A stretch of DNA of 64,000 bases, from the NCBI RefSeq assembly GCF_020216065.1, contig NZ_JAIWNA010000001.1, positions 1,085,408-1,149,407 of the forward strand, given 5' to 3'. A program made the translations under genes and the position numbers. This stretch comes from Nocardia rosealba. GTDB taxonomy: Bacteria; Actinomycetota; Actinomycetes; Mycobacteriales; Mycobacteriaceae. The notes under the pieces were generated by a model, which had not been told where the DNA came from, searched no databases, and worked only from the letters and a program-made list of their open reading frames with translations. Below, piece by piece: positions 8,851 to 18,848 of this stretch (its first letter is position 1; each line of letters opens with the position of its first letter).

Positions 8851-8944
8851 GTTCTCGACGCTGAACCCCCGCCTCTTCCCTCCCTCCGGGCACTCCTTCG
8901 TCGCACCCTCCGGTCAGTCCAGAGGCGGGGGACGCGCCGAGAAC
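8851..8944. repeat. Long stem-loop between convergent genes
   Basis: Outer arms GTTCTCG (8851-8857) and CGAGAAC (8938-8944) and inner arms CCCCCGCCTCT (8866-8876) and AGAGGCGGGGG (8921-8931) enclose a 44-nt C/T-rich loop. It fills the gap between convergent stop codons (8833 and 8956). It could serve as a bidirectional terminator or be a REP-like element; there is no T-tract. Confidence 0.7.
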
Positions 8945-8955
8945 ACGGCAGTTGA

Positions 8956-9546
8956 TCACTCGAGAGTGTGGTGCAGGGCCTCGACGAGGCCCGGGGCCAG
9001 GTTCGGGTAGGTGCGCAGGTCGAGGTCGCCGAAGCCGTCGTCGTCCTCGGGGCGGATCTGCAGCAGGCACAGCGACGCGCCCTGGCGCAACACGCCCGCG
9101 ATGAGGCGGGCGTCGCGGCGGCCCGGGTGGGCGTGGGCGGCGGCGCGCCCGGCCGCGTCGGCGGCTTCGTCGTCGGCGAGCAGCGGAACGAGCGCCTCGT
9201 CCAGATCGCTCTCCGCGTCCGGCGGCAGCACCACGATCTCCTGGACGAGCACGCAACCCTCGACCGCGGGCGGCCAGGTGGTGGTGGCCAGGAATTCGTC
9301 GAGCGCCATCGAACCGCCGGTGATGTCGTCGGGGAAGGCTTCCTGGGCCACGGGTGTCAGTTCGCTGCCGTCGTCGAGCTGATCCTGCAGGTCCGGTTCG
9401 GCCGCGGCCAGGTCGGCGGTCGGCACCAACGCGAACATCTGCGGCGGATTGCCCCAGCCCTCGGCGTCGGCGAACTCGACGACCTCGCGCACACAGCGGG
9501 CGAGGAGAACTTCGGCGTGCTCGTCATCGGTCACCCGACCATCCAA
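8956..9546 (-). CDS. PPA1309 family protein
   Basis: 196 residues, acidic, no signal peptide and no membrane segment. Recognisable stretches are PPQMFALVPT, the central WPPAVEGCVLVQEIVVLPP and the C-terminal LLQIRPEDD. This family is conserved across actinobacteria and is usually found beside the UPF0182 membrane protein gene, as here (divergent, 145 bp apart). Function is unknown; the conserved pairing suggests a link with the UPF0182 protein, which is inference. Confidence 0.75.
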   Translation of the reverse strand: MDGRVTDDEHAEVLLARCVREVVEFADAEGWGNPPQMFALVPTADLAAAEPDLQDQLDDGSELTPVAQEAFPDDITGGSMALDEFLATTTWPPAVEGCVLVQEIVVLPPDAESDLDEALVPLLADDEAADAAGRAAAHAHPGRRDARLIAGVLRQGASLCLLQIRPEDDDGFGDLDLRTYPNLAPGLVEALHHTLE

Positions 9547-9691
9547 TCATTTTCGGCCCTGCCGCTTGCATGGTGTCCGATTTCCGTAGAGTGGGCGCCA
9601 ACGATCCCGAACAGGATCACCCGCAACATCGGACTGCGGTGTCCGCGCCCGGAATCGGTCGCGGAACCGCCGGAGCATGGAGAGTGGCACC

Positions 9692-12673
9692 GTGGGCATG
9701 CGGCCCCCCACCGGCTTACCTTCGTTGTCCCGACGCAGCCGTGTGCTGCTGGTGACGGCTGTCGTCCTCGCGGCGCTGCTGCTGCTCGGGCCCCGCCTCA
9801 CCGACGCCTATACGAACTGGTTGTGGTTCGGCGAGGTCGGTTATCGCAGTGTGTATCTGGGCGTGTTGCGCACCAGGTTCATTTTGTTCGTCGTGATCGG
9901 CCTGTTCGTCGGGCTCGTGGTGTGGGCGGCGCTGCTGCTCGCCTACCGTTCGCGTCCGGTGTTCGTGCCGGTCGCCGGGCCCAACGATCCGATCGCGCGC
10001 TACCGCACCACCGTGATGGCGCGGCTGCGCTGGTTCGGCATCGGCATCCCGGTGCTGCTCGGCCTGCTGTCGGGCCTGGTGGCGCAGTCGAATTGGGCAA
10101 CGGTGCAGCTGTTCCTGCACGGCGGCGACTTCGGTCAGCAGGACCCGCAGTTCCATCTCGACATCGGGTTCTACACCTTCGACCTGCCGTTCTACCGGAT
10201 GGTGCTGAACTGGTTGTTCGTCGCCGTGGTCATCGCGTTCTTCGCGAACCTGGTGACCCACTACGTGTTCGGCGGCCTGCGCCTGGCCGGACGCGAGGGC
10301 GCGCTCACCCGTGCCGCACGGGTGCAGCTGGCCGTGATCGCCGGCATCTTCGTGCTGCTCAAGGCCGTGGCGTACTGGTTCGACCGGTACGACCTGCTGT
10401 CGAGCACGCGCAAGGAACCCACCTTCAGCGGTCCGTCGTTCACCGACATCAACGCGGTACTGCCCGCCAAACTGATCCTGCTGTCGATCGCGGTGATCTG
10501 CGCGATCGCGTTCTTCGCCGGCATCGTGCTGCGCGATCTGCGGGTGCCCGCGATGGCGGCGGCGCTGCTTGTGCTCTCCTCGATCCTGGTCGGCGCGGTG
10601 TGGCCGATGGTCGTTGAGCAGTTCTCGGTGCGACCCAATGCCGCCGAGAAGGAAAGCCAGTACATCGAGCGCAATATCCAGGCCACGCGCGAGGCGTACG
10701 GCATCACCGACGACAAGGTCGAGTATCGCGACTACCAGGGTGTGAGCACCAAGAGCCCGCTCGAGGTGCCCGCCGACGCGGCGACCATCGGCAACGCCCG
10801 GCTGCTCGACCCGAACATCCTCTCGCCCACGTTCACCCAGCTGCAGCAGCGCAAGAACTTCTACGGCTTCCCGGAGTCGCTCGACATCGACCGCTACAAC
10901 GTCAACGGCGAGCTCCAGGACTACATCGTCGCCGCGCGCGAGCTGCATCCGGCGGCACTGTCGGGTAACCAGAAGGACTGGATCAACCAGCACACCGTCT
11001 ACACCCACGGCAACGGCTTCGTCGCCGCGCCCGCCAACCGGGTGAACAAGCCGCAGTCCGACGCGCAGAGCGCATCGGGTGGCAGTGATTCGGGCTATCC
11101 GCTGTTCACGGTGAGCGACCTGTTCACCGAGAAGGACAAGCAGCAGATCAAGGTCGACCAGCCGCGTATCTACTTCGGCGAGCTGATCTCCCAGACCGAC
11201 CCCGACTACGCCATCGTCGGTACCGCCGAGGGTGAGGCGCCGCGCGAATACGACTCCGACACGGCGCAATTCACCTACGACGGCAGTGGCGGCGTGCCAG
11301 TGGGCAACTGGTTCAACCGGTTGGCCTTCGCCGCCAAGTACGCCGAGCGCAACATCCTGTTCTCCTCGGCGATCAGCGAGGACTCCAAGATCCTGTTCAA
11401 CCGGTCGCCGCGCGACCGGGTGCAGAAGGTGGCGCCGTGGCTGACCACCGACGGCAACGCCTACCCGGCGGTCGTCGGTGAGCGCATCGTGTGGATCGTC
11501 GATGCCTACACCACCCTCGACAAGTACCCCTACGCGCAGTCGACCTCGCTCGACGGCGCCGTCGAGGACAGCATCGACAAGAAGACCGGCCGGGCCATCC
11601 CGCGCAAGGAGGTCAGCTACATCCGCAACTCGGTGAAGGCCACCGTCGACGCCTACGACGGCACCGTCACCCTGTACGAGACCGACACCAACGACCCGGT
11701 GCTCAACGCCTGGCAGGGTGTCTTCCCCGACGCTGTGAAGCCGGAGAGCGAGATCTCGGCGGAACTGCGCGCCCACTTCCGCTACCCGGAAGACCTGTTC
11801 AAGGTGCAGCGCGAGATGCTCACCAAGTACCACGTGGACAACCCGCGCGAGTTCTTCACCAACAACGCCTTCTGGTCGGTGCCCAGCGATCCGACGATCG
11901 AGGGCGGCACCTTCAACCAGCCGCCGTACTACGTGTTGCTCGGTGATCCGAAGACCAACAAGCCGGTGTTCAACCTGACCTCCTCGATGGTCGGCTACAA
12001 CCGCGAGTATTTGTCGGCTTACATCTCGGTGCGGTCGGATCCGGAGGGCTACGGCAAGTTCACAGTGCTGCAGCTGCCCGGCGAGACGCAGACGCAGGGT
12101 CCGCAGCAGACGCAGAACTCGATGACCACCGCCGACGCGGTGTCACGAGAGAAGACGCTGCTGTCGAACTCGAACAAGATCCGCTACGGCAATCTGCTCA
12201 CCCTGCCGGTGGCCGACGGCGGCATCCTGTACGTGGAGCCGTTCTACAACGAACGCAACACCGGTTCGTCGACGTTCCCGCAGCTGCTGCGCGTGCTGGT
12301 GAGCTACCGCGACTCCGGTGGCGGTGTGAAGGTGGGTTACGCGGCCACCCTGGCCGACGCGCTCAATCAGGTGATCCCGGGCGCCGGTTCGCTGGCGACC
12401 CCGTTCGGCGGCGACCCGTCGGTGAAGCCGAAACCGGGGGCGACCCCGCCGGTCGACCAGGGCTCGACTCCGCCCGCCGGTGGTGTCGTTCCGCCGCCGC
12501 CCGCGACGGGCACCCCGTCGACGCCGACTCAGGAAGCCGCCGCGGCCGAGCTGAGCCGCAAGATCGAGGCGGTGCGCACCGCGATGCGCACGGGCAACTT
12601 CGCCGATTTCGGTAAGGCGCTCGAGGAACTGGACAAGGCCGTGCAGGCCTACCAGGACGCCGGCGGCCGGTAA
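9692..12673 (+). CDS. UPF0182 family large membrane protein
   Basis: 993 residues. About seven N-terminal transmembrane helices (roughly residues 10-320) precede a large extracytoplasmic domain and a Pro/Gly-rich stretch (about 900-945), then a short helical tail. The N-terminus MGMRPPTGLPSLSRRSR matches the family pattern and supports GTG 9692, with GGAGAG upstream, rather than ATG 9677. Equivalent to Rv3193c; molecular function unknown. It ends in a strong bidirectional terminator. Confidence 0.88.
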   Translation: MGMRPPTGLPSLSRRSRVLLVTAVVLAALLLLGPRLTDAYTNWLWFGEVGYRSVYLGVLRTRFILFVVIGLFVGLVVWAALLLAYRSRPVFVPVAGPNDPIARYRTTVMARLRWFGIGIPVLLGLLSGLVAQSNWATVQLFLHGGDFGQQDPQFHLDIGFYTFDLPFYRMVLNWLFVAVVIAFFANLVTHYVFGGLRLAGREGALTRAARVQLAVIAGIFVLLKAVAYWFDRYDLLSSTRKEPTFSGPSFTDINAVLPAKLILLSIAVICAIAFFAGIVLRDLRVPAMAAALLVLSSILVGAVWPMVVEQFSVRPNAAEKESQYIERNIQATREAYGITDDKVEYRDYQGVSTKSPLEVPADAATIGNARLLDPNILSPTFTQLQQRKNFYGFPESLDIDRYNVNGELQDYIVAARELHPAALSGNQKDWINQHTVYTHGNGFVAAPANRVNKPQSDAQSASGGSDSGYPLFTVSDLFTEKDKQQIKVDQPRIYFGELISQTDPDYAIVGTAEGEAPREYDSDTAQFTYDGSGGVPVGNWFNRLAFAAKYAERNILFSSAISEDSKILFNRSPRDRVQKVAPWLTTDGNAYPAVVGERIVWIVDAYTTLDKYPYAQSTSLDGAVEDSIDKKTGRAIPRKEVSYIRNSVKATVDAYDGTVTLYETDTNDPVLNAWQGVFPDAVKPESEISAELRAHFRYPEDLFKVQREMLTKYHVDNPREFFTNNAFWSVPSDPTIEGGTFNQPPYYVLLGDPKTNKPVFNLTSSMVGYNREYLSAYISVRSDPEGYGKFTVLQLPGETQTQGPQQTQNSMTTADAVSREKTLLSNSNKIRYGNLLTLPVADGGILYVEPFYNERNTGSSTFPQLLRVLVSYRDSGGGVKVGYAATLADALNQVIPGAGSLATPFGGDPSVKPKPGATPPVDQGSTPPAGGVVPPPPATGTPSTPTQEAAAAELSRKIEAVRTAMRTGNFADFGKALEELDKAVQAYQDAGGR

Positions 12674-12686
12674 CGGTTCGCGACAC

Positions 12687-12720
12687 AAGAAGGCCCCGCC
12701 GGAATCGGCGGGGCCTTCTT
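12687..12720. terminator. Bidirectional intrinsic terminator
   Basis: A perfect 14-bp stem (12687-12700 with 12707-12720), AAGAAGGCCCCGCC and its complement, has a 6-nt loop. It has A-rich and T-rich ends, between the convergent UPF0182 and Rpf-like genes. Confidence 0.88.
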
Positions 12721-12740
12721 GCTGCAGGGGGAAAAGTGGA

Positions 12741-13340
<600 letters not shown>

Positions 13341-13435
13341 TCATTGTGTGATTGGAACAGTCGTCTTTTCGAGGTTTATGCGGTGTATCCGGCGGGAATA
13401 CATAAGCGCCGAGCGGTTTGTGATTGCACCGTTAT

Positions 13436-13524
13436 GTGCCCGAGATCACGGCGAAATAGTGACCCCAGTCACTGGTTCAGGTGTGCGATCCCGGTTTGGC
13501 CAGAACCAGGTGATGGTCATCACA
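13436..13524. promoter_or_regulatory. CRP-like operator cluster upstream of the rpf gene
   Basis: Two near-perfect matches to the CRP/GlxR palindrome GTGA-N6-TCAC: 13459-13472 (GTGACCCCAGTCAC) and 13510-13523 (within GGTGATGGTCATCACA). A weaker GTG-N8-CAC sits at 13436-13449. They lie 147-235 bp upstream of the rpf start. CRP of M. tuberculosis is known to control rpfA, which supports the reading. The rest of the 13290-13643 gap shows nothing else I can name. Confidence 0.6.
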
Positions 13525-13643
13525 ATCGAACGCTTCGTCGGCGTCCCCATGTTCGTGAAGATCGCTCCGCAACCGCGAAAAACCCGGCCTGACCTGACGA
13601 TTTGGCATCTACGCTAACCCGTGTGTAATGTTGTATTCACCGA

Positions 13644-13717
13644 CGCGGGGTGGAGCAGCTCGGTAGCTCGCTGGGCTCATAACCCAGAGGTCGCAGGTTC
13701 AAATCCTGTCCCCGCTA
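13644..13717 (+). tRNA. Initiator tRNA-fMet (CAT)
   Basis: A full cloverleaf with anticodon CAT in CTCATAA. Initiator features are three G-C pairs closing the anticodon stem (GGG/CCC) and a mismatched 1:72 pair (C-T in DNA). D and T arms are complete; the CCA end is not encoded (CAA follows), so it is added after transcription. Confidence 0.95.
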
Positions 13718-13722
13718 CAAAC

Positions 13723-13762
13723 GAAGACGGTCCTGACCACAAGGTCAGGACCGTCTTCTTTT
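13723..13762 (+). terminator. Terminator after tRNA-fMet
   Basis: A 16-bp perfect stem (13723-13738 with 13743-13758) with a 4-nt loop, followed by TTTT. It starts 6 nt past the tRNA. Confidence 0.92.
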
Positions 13763-13961
13763 ATGTCCAGGCGCCGTGCGGCTGAGTCTCCCGACCCTGT
13801 TGACCGTCACCGTTTCCGCTGTTCACCGTCGGTGACATGTACAAGGACGTAGCCGACACCGTGTTCCCCAGGGATTCCCCGGCATAGGTTCGAGACGGCC
13901 TCGATGGCCGCGTGAGGTCGACCGCCCCACGCTCCGGCTGATGCTCCTGGGGAGGGACCAC

Positions 13962-15293
13962 ATGTCGCGGCCCGGTAGTTTGCGAACCTGCGCGATCGCC
14001 GCGCTCGCCGTCGCGGCGGCGATCACCCCAGCCCCGGCCTGGGCAGGCCCGTCGCTGGTCGACGACGTCCTGCCCGCCCCCTCGCTGCCCGCGGCGTCCA
14101 CACAACTGGTCAAGGACCTGCCCGCCGACGTCGCCGCCCTGTGGCAAGCCACCCGCGCCACCCCCACCGGCGACCCCCTGTTCGACGCCTGGCCCGCCGA
14201 CCTCGCGGACCGGCGCCCGGGGGAGATCATCGAACAGCGCGATGTGACAGCCACGGCGGCGCCGTTCGCGGTCGTGCCGATCCAGCAGGCCTTGCTGCTG
14301 AAATTCCGCACAACCGACTCGCGGGGCGCGCCGTCCTTCGCGACCGCGACGCTTCTCGTTCCCGCTGCCGCGCCCCCGTCCGGAACGACCAGGCAGGTGG
14401 TGGTCAACGCCCTGCCGATCAACTCCCTCGGCGCGACCTGCACGCCGGGATACGGGCTCGCGCACGGTGCCCACCCGAAATTCAACATGGGCGACCTCTT
14501 CCCACCGACGATGGCCTGGGCGCTGAACCGCGGCCATGCGGTGCTCGTACCCGATCACGAGGGACCGTTGATGGCGTACGCGGAGCCGACGGTCGCCGGG
14601 CACGCGGTGCTCGACGCGATCCGCGCGGTGCGTGCGGTGCGCCCCGAGGTATTCGGCGACAGCCGATTCGCCGTCGGCGGGTACTCCGGCGGCGCGATCG
14701 CCGCCTACGGCGCCGCCGTGCTGCAACCCGAATACGCACCCGAACTCGGCGACGCGCTCGCCGGCGTCGCCATGGGCGGGCTGATCAGCGACTATCCCGC
14801 CATCGCCGCCCGCTTCAACGGCAGCTTCGCCTCCGGAATCCTGATGGCCGCGGGCTTCGCCGTCGCCCGCGAGCACCCCACCCTGCTCGCTCAGCTGAAC
14901 CATCTCGGTCAGTGGGTGGCGACCTCGCCGATCCGCGACCTCTGCGGTGACAGCAACGGCCCGCTCGGTCTGCTCGGCCTGCCGGTGGACGTCGGGATGT
15001 CACCACCGAACCCGCTCGCCTCCGACGCGATCCGGGAGATCTTCACGCGCACCGACCTGAGCGGCCGCACCGCCGACGCGCCGCTGTACATCTATCACGG
15101 GCAATTCGATTTCGGCGTACCACCGGAGCAGGGCCTCGCCGTCGCCAGGCGGCACTGCGCAGGCGATACGCAAGTGGTCTTCCGGTCGTTGCCCACCGAA
15201 CACAGTCTCGGGATGATGGCCGGTTGGTCCGGTGCGATGGAGTGGATGGACGCCCGGCTGGCCGGGACACCAGCGCCGCGGGAGTGCCCCTGA
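13962..15293 (+). CDS. Secreted lipase family protein (secretory LIP type)
   Basis: 443 residues. The signal peptide runs through AAAITPAPAWA, with cleavage near residue 34. The alpha/beta-hydrolase nucleophile elbow is GGYSGGA, and the candidate acid and histidine are in YHGQFDFGVP and TEHSLG. Conserved NSLGATCTPGY and DHEGP are typical of the fungal-type secretory lipase (LIP) family common in Nocardia and Rhodococcus. It probably hydrolyses triacylglycerols or other esters outside the cytoplasm. Start ATG 13962 lies behind GGGGAGGGA; an ATG in frame at 13941 is less likely. It stands alone between a tRNA and the PTS operon. Confidence 0.82.
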   Translation: MSRPGSLRTCAIAALAVAAAITPAPAWAGPSLVDDVLPAPSLPAASTQLVKDLPADVAALWQATRATPTGDPLFDAWPADLADRRPGEIIEQRDVTATAAPFAVVPIQQALLLKFRTTDSRGAPSFATATLLVPAAAPPSGTTRQVVVNALPINSLGATCTPGYGLAHGAHPKFNMGDLFPPTMAWALNRGHAVLVPDHEGPLMAYAEPTVAGHAVLDAIRAVRAVRPEVFGDSRFAVGGYSGGAIAAYGAAVLQPEYAPELGDALAGVAMGGLISDYPAIAARFNGSFASGILMAAGFAVAREHPTLLAQLNHLGQWVATSPIRDLCGDSNGPLGLLGLPVDVGMSPPNPLASDAIREIFTRTDLSGRTADAPLYIYHGQFDFGVPPEQGLAVARRHCAGDTQVVFRSLPTEHSLGMMAGWSGAMEWMDARLAGTPAPRECP

Positions 15294-15310
15294 CCGTGGC
15301 CGCGAGAAAA

Positions 15311-15350
15311 GCCGACGGCGCCGCCCCTGGTGGGAGTCGGCGCCGTCGGC
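15311..15350. terminator. Terminator of the fructose PTS operon
   Basis: A 13-bp perfect stem GCCGACGGCGCCG (15311-15323) with its complement (15338-15350). Read on the minus strand it is followed by TTTTC, so it ends the ptsH transcript; it may also stop the convergent lipase gene. Confidence 0.85.
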
Positions 15351-15364
15351 GGTAGAGCGTGTGG

Positions 15365-15622
15365 TCAGGCGTCGAGGTCGCTGGCCACCAGCTCCGCGAT
15401 CTTGTCGAGGGTCGGCTGATCGTCGGAGCTGATGACGACCTCCGCGCCCTGACCCGCGCCGAGGGTCATGATCATCAGCGCCGACCCGGCATCGACCGGA
15501 TCGCCGCCCGTGAGCGCGATGGTGACGGGCACGCCCGCCGCACCGACCGCCTCCGCGATCAGGGCGGCGGGGCGCGCGTGCAGGCCGACCGAGGAGCCGA
15601 CGGTGACGGTGGTGCTTGGCAT
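15365..15622 (-). CDS. ptsH: Phosphocarrier protein HPr
   Basis: 85 residues. The phosphorylated histidine is His15 in GLHARPA, and Ser47 is in DAGSALM at the place of the regulatory serine. It passes phosphate from enzyme I to EIIA domains, here presumably FruA. It is the last gene of the fru operon, 31 bp after fruA. No ptsI (enzyme I) gene is in the window, so phosphate must come from a gene elsewhere. Confidence 0.95.
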   Translation of the reverse strand: MPSTTVTVGSSVGLHARPAALIAEAVGAAGVPVTIALTGGDPVDAGSALMIMTLGAGQGAEVVISSDDQPTLDKIAELVASDLDA

Positions 15623-15653
15623 GGGTTTCTCCTTGTTGTGCGAGGTGACGTTC

Positions 15654-17819
15654 TTACGCGGTGGTGAGAGCAGGGGACTTCTTGCCGGTGAGCTCCTTGG
15701 CGAGGGTGACGCAGGCGGCGCCGACGACCGTGCCCGCCAGCACCGACACGATGAACCACAGCACGTGGCCGATGGCGAAGAACACGAAGATCCCGCCGTG
15801 CGGTGCGCTCAAGGTGACCTCGGTGGCCATGACCATGCCGCCGGTCACCGCGCCGCCGACCATCATCGACGGCAGCACCCGCAGCGGGTCGGCCGCGGCG
15901 AACGGGATGGCGCCCTCGGAGATGAACGAGGCGCCGAGCAGCCAGGCCGCCTTGCCGTTCTCCCGCTCGGCCTCGGTGTAGAGGCGGGGCCGTAGCGTTG
16001 TCGACAGCGCCATCGCGAGCGGCGGAACCATGCCCGCCGCCATCACCGCGGCCATGATCCGCAAGGTGGTGTTGTCGGTGACCGACAGGCCCGCGGCGGC
16101 GAACGAGTAGGCCGCCTTGTTCACCGGCCCGCCGAGATCGAAGCACATCATCACGCCGAGGATCACCCCGAGCGCGATCGCCGAACTACCCGAAAGACCG
16201 CCGAGCCAGTCGGTGAGCGCGTCGGTGACCGCCGCCAGCGGCTTGCCGAGCAACACGAACATCAGCACACCGACGATCAGTGACGCCAGCAACGGAATCA
16301 CCACCACGGGCATCAATCCACGCGCCCACGTCGGAACGGGCAGCTTGCTCACCCACAGCGCCGCGAAACCACCGATCAGACCGCCGACGAGGCCGCCGAG
16401 GAAGCCCGCGCCGACGACGAGGGCGATCGCGCCCGCCGTGAAACCCGGTGCCAGACCCGGCCGGTCGGCGATGGCGAAGGCGATGTACCCGGCCAGCGCC
16501 GGAACGAGGAAGCCGAACGCGAGTACACCGATCTGGTTGAGCACGGCGGCGAAATAGGTGGCCAGACCGCCGTCGGGCAGGTCGGTGAGCGAGTTGTTCA
16601 GCACGATGTCTTTGGCGCTGTCGGAGATCTCGTAACCGCCGAGCAGGAAACTCAACGCGATCAGCAGACCGCCCGCCGCGACGAACGGGATCATGTAGCT
16701 CACGCCGGTCAGCAGGATCTGCCGCAGCCGCGTACCCCAACCGATGCCCTTGGCCGCCGGCTCACCCGTTGTGGGTGCTGCTGCCCCGCCGACCGTGGCG
16801 GCGCCGGGGGTCCGTGCGGCCGCGACCGCCTCGGCGATCATGGTGTCCGGTTCGTTGATGGCGCGCTTCACGCCGGATTCGATGACCGGTTTCCCCGCGA
16901 ACCGGCTCCGATCCTTCACTCCCACATCGGTAGCGAAGATGACCGCGTCGGCGCCGGTGATGGTTCCCGGATCGAGCTCGGCCCCACCGCTGGATCCCTG
17001 CGTCTCCACCGCGAGGTCGACACCTGCCCGCTCGGCGGCGGCGGCGAGGGAATCGGCGGCCATATAGGTGTGGGCGATGCCGGTCGGGCACGCCGTGACC
17101 GCCACGATCTTCGTCGGTGTCGCCGACTTGTTCAGGTCGGTCGCGTCAGCAGGGGTACCCGCGTCACCGCTCGATTCCGCATGACCGGCGGCATCGGATG
17201 AGTCAGCAGCATCTTCACCGGATGCGGAAGTCCCTCCCGTATCGGTGGCGCCTGCACCGACAGCATCGGTCGTGTCGGCTGCCGTTGATGCCGCACCAGT
17301 GGCACTGGTCGCGCCCGCTGCCGAAACGTCCGCACCCGTGGCCGTGGGAGCGCTGGACGCGGGCGGGGGATTGATGACCCCGTCGACCAGCGCGACAACC
17401 TCGGCGGGCGTGGCGGCCGAGCGAAGGTCGTTGACGAAGGCAGGGCGGACCAGCGCCCGGGCCAGGGACGACAGCAGCTTCATGTGGTCCGCACCCGCTC
17501 CTTCGGGGGCGGCGATGAGGAACACCAGGTCGGCCGGTCCGTCGGGTGCACCGAAGTCGACGCCGGGGGCGAGGCGGGCGAAGGCGAGCGAGGGGGCGGT
17601 GACGGCAGCGGCCCGACAGTGCGGGATGGCGATGCCGCCGGGTAACCCGGTCGCCGATTGGGCCTCCCGGTTCAGCGCGGCCTCGCTCACGGCGGCCGCG
17701 TCGGTGGCCCGGCCCTGCTCGGCCAGCTTGCCTGCCAGTGCGGTGATGACCGATTGCTTGTCGGCGCCGAAGTCGGCGCCGAGGGTGACCAGGTCTTGGG
17801 TGATGATCGAATCGGCCAT
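15654..17819 (-). CDS. fruA: PTS fructose transporter subunit EIIABC
   Basis: 721 residues with all three EII domains fused. EIIA spans about 1-150 with phospho-His67 in AIPHCRA. EIIB spans about 233-335 with phospho-Cys243 in TACPTGIAHT. The EIIC membrane channel spans about 360-715. A long linker of Ala, Thr, Ser, Gly and Asp (about 150-230) joins EIIA to EIIB and is compositionally simple. It imports fructose as fructose 1-phosphate. It is followed by ptsH and preceded by fruK (45 bp). Confidence 0.95.
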   Translation of the reverse strand: MADSIITQDLVTLGADFGADKQSVITALAGKLAEQGRATDAAAVSEAALNREAQSATGLPGGIAIPHCRAAAVTAPSLAFARLAPGVDFGAPDGPADLVFLIAAPEGAGADHMKLLSSLARALVRPAFVNDLRSAATPAEVVALVDGVINPPPASSAPTATGADVSAAGATSATGAASTAADTTDAVGAGATDTGGTSASGEDAADSSDAAGHAESSGDAGTPADATDLNKSATPTKIVAVTACPTGIAHTYMAADSLAAAAERAGVDLAVETQGSSGGAELDPGTITGADAVIFATDVGVKDRSRFAGKPVIESGVKRAINEPDTMIAEAVAAARTPGAATVGGAAAPTTGEPAAKGIGWGTRLRQILLTGVSYMIPFVAAGGLLIALSFLLGGYEISDSAKDIVLNNSLTDLPDGGLATYFAAVLNQIGVLAFGFLVPALAGYIAFAIADRPGLAPGFTAGAIALVVGAGFLGGLVGGLIGGFAALWVSKLPVPTWARGLMPVVVIPLLASLIVGVLMFVLLGKPLAAVTDALTDWLGGLSGSSAIALGVILGVMMCFDLGGPVNKAAYSFAAAGLSVTDNTTLRIMAAVMAAGMVPPLAMALSTTLRPRLYTEAERENGKAAWLLGASFISEGAIPFAAADPLRVLPSMMVGGAVTGGMVMATEVTLSAPHGGIFVFFAIGHVLWFIVSVLAGTVVGAACVTLAKELTGKKSPALTTA

Positions 17820-17864
17820 CGTCGTGTCTTTCCGGTGTCGGGTGGAGCGGGATCGAACGGGAGG

Positions 17865-18848
17865 TCAGCTGGTCGCGGTGTCGCCCAGTGCCTTCGGCAG
17901 CACGTCCGGGAGCGGGTGGGCCATGACGGCTTCGAGCAGGATGTCGGCTGGCCCCGGCAGTTCCGTACCGGGCAGCGCGGTGGCGGCGCTGCCGTAGGCG
18001 ACGGCGGCGCGCAGCCGATCGGCCGGGTCGAGGCCCGCCAGGTCGGCGAGCAGGTACCCGGCCAGTGCGGAATCGCCCGCACCGACCGTGCTGCGCGCGA
18101 CGATCGGCGGCGCACCGGCGAACCAGGCGCCCTCGGCGGTGACCAGCACCGCTCCCGCCGCGCCGAGGGTGGCGAGCACGGCACCGACGCCGTGCTCGAT
18201 CAGTGACGTGGCGGCCTGCGCCGCTGCCGTGGGATTCTCGAGGTCGACGGCGTCGAGCCCCGTGAGCTGGGCCAGCTCCTCGCTGTTCGGTTTGATGAGA
18301 TCCGGTACGGCAGAGCCCGGTTCGTCGAACAGGGCGAGCAAGGGTGCCTCGGAGGTGTCGACCGCGATCCTGGCCGATCCGGTGGCCGACAGCTCGCCCA
18401 CGAGCCGCGCGTACCAATCCACGGGCACACCGGGCGGCAACGAGCCGGACAGCACAACCCACGAAGCGGCTGCGGCTGCTTCTGCCAGCGCGCCGGCGAG
18501 TGCGTCGAGTTCCGGTGCTCGCAGCGGATGCCCGGGTTCGTTGATTTTCGTTGTGGTGCCGTCGATTTCGGCGATCGTGAGATTGGTCCGTGGGGCGCCA
18601 CCGGTCGGCACGGCACGGAACGCGATGCCCGCGCCGCGCAATCCGCTCACCACCGGGTCGTCCTCGGTGCCCGGCAGTACGGCCAGCGCGGACACCCCGC
18701 CCGAGGTGAGCACGCGTGCCACGTTGACGCCCTTGCCGCCGGGCTGGGAGATGACGTTCGCCGCGCGGTGCACCTGCCCTCGGCGCAGCGGTTCGGTGAG
18801 TGTCACCGTCCGGTCGACACTCGGGTTCGCGGTCAGTGTGACGATCAT
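17865..18848 (-). CDS. fruK: 1-phosphofructokinase
   Basis: 327-residue PfkB/ribokinase-family kinase. It has the N-terminal TANPSVDRTV, the glycine-rich GGKGVNVARVL and the catalytic-base motif GAGDSALAGY. It converts fructose 1-phosphate to fructose 1,6-bisphosphate, feeding glycolysis. It overlaps fruR by 4 bp (18845-18848), so the two are translationally coupled. Confidence 0.94.
   Translation of the reverse strand: MIVTLTANPSVDRTVTLTEPLRRGQVHRAANVISQPGGKGVNVARVLTSGGVSALAVLPGTEDDPVVSGLRGAGIAFRAVPTGGAPRTNLTIAEIDGTTTKINEPGHPLRAPELDALAGALAEAAAAASWVVLSGSLPPGVPVDWYARLVGELSATGSARIAVDTSEAPLLALFDEPGSAVPDLIKPNSEELAQLTGLDAVDLENPTAAAQAATSLIEHGVGAVLATLGAAGAVLVTAEGAWFAGAPPIVARSTVGAGDSALAGYLLADLAGLDPADRLRAAVAYGSAATALPGTELPGPADILLEAVMAHPLPDVLPKALGDTATS

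Noticed and set aside
9716..11833. 705-residue minus-strand frame across the UPF0182 gene
   Set aside because: Shadow of the membrane protein gene; Arg/His/Gln-rich with no family motif.
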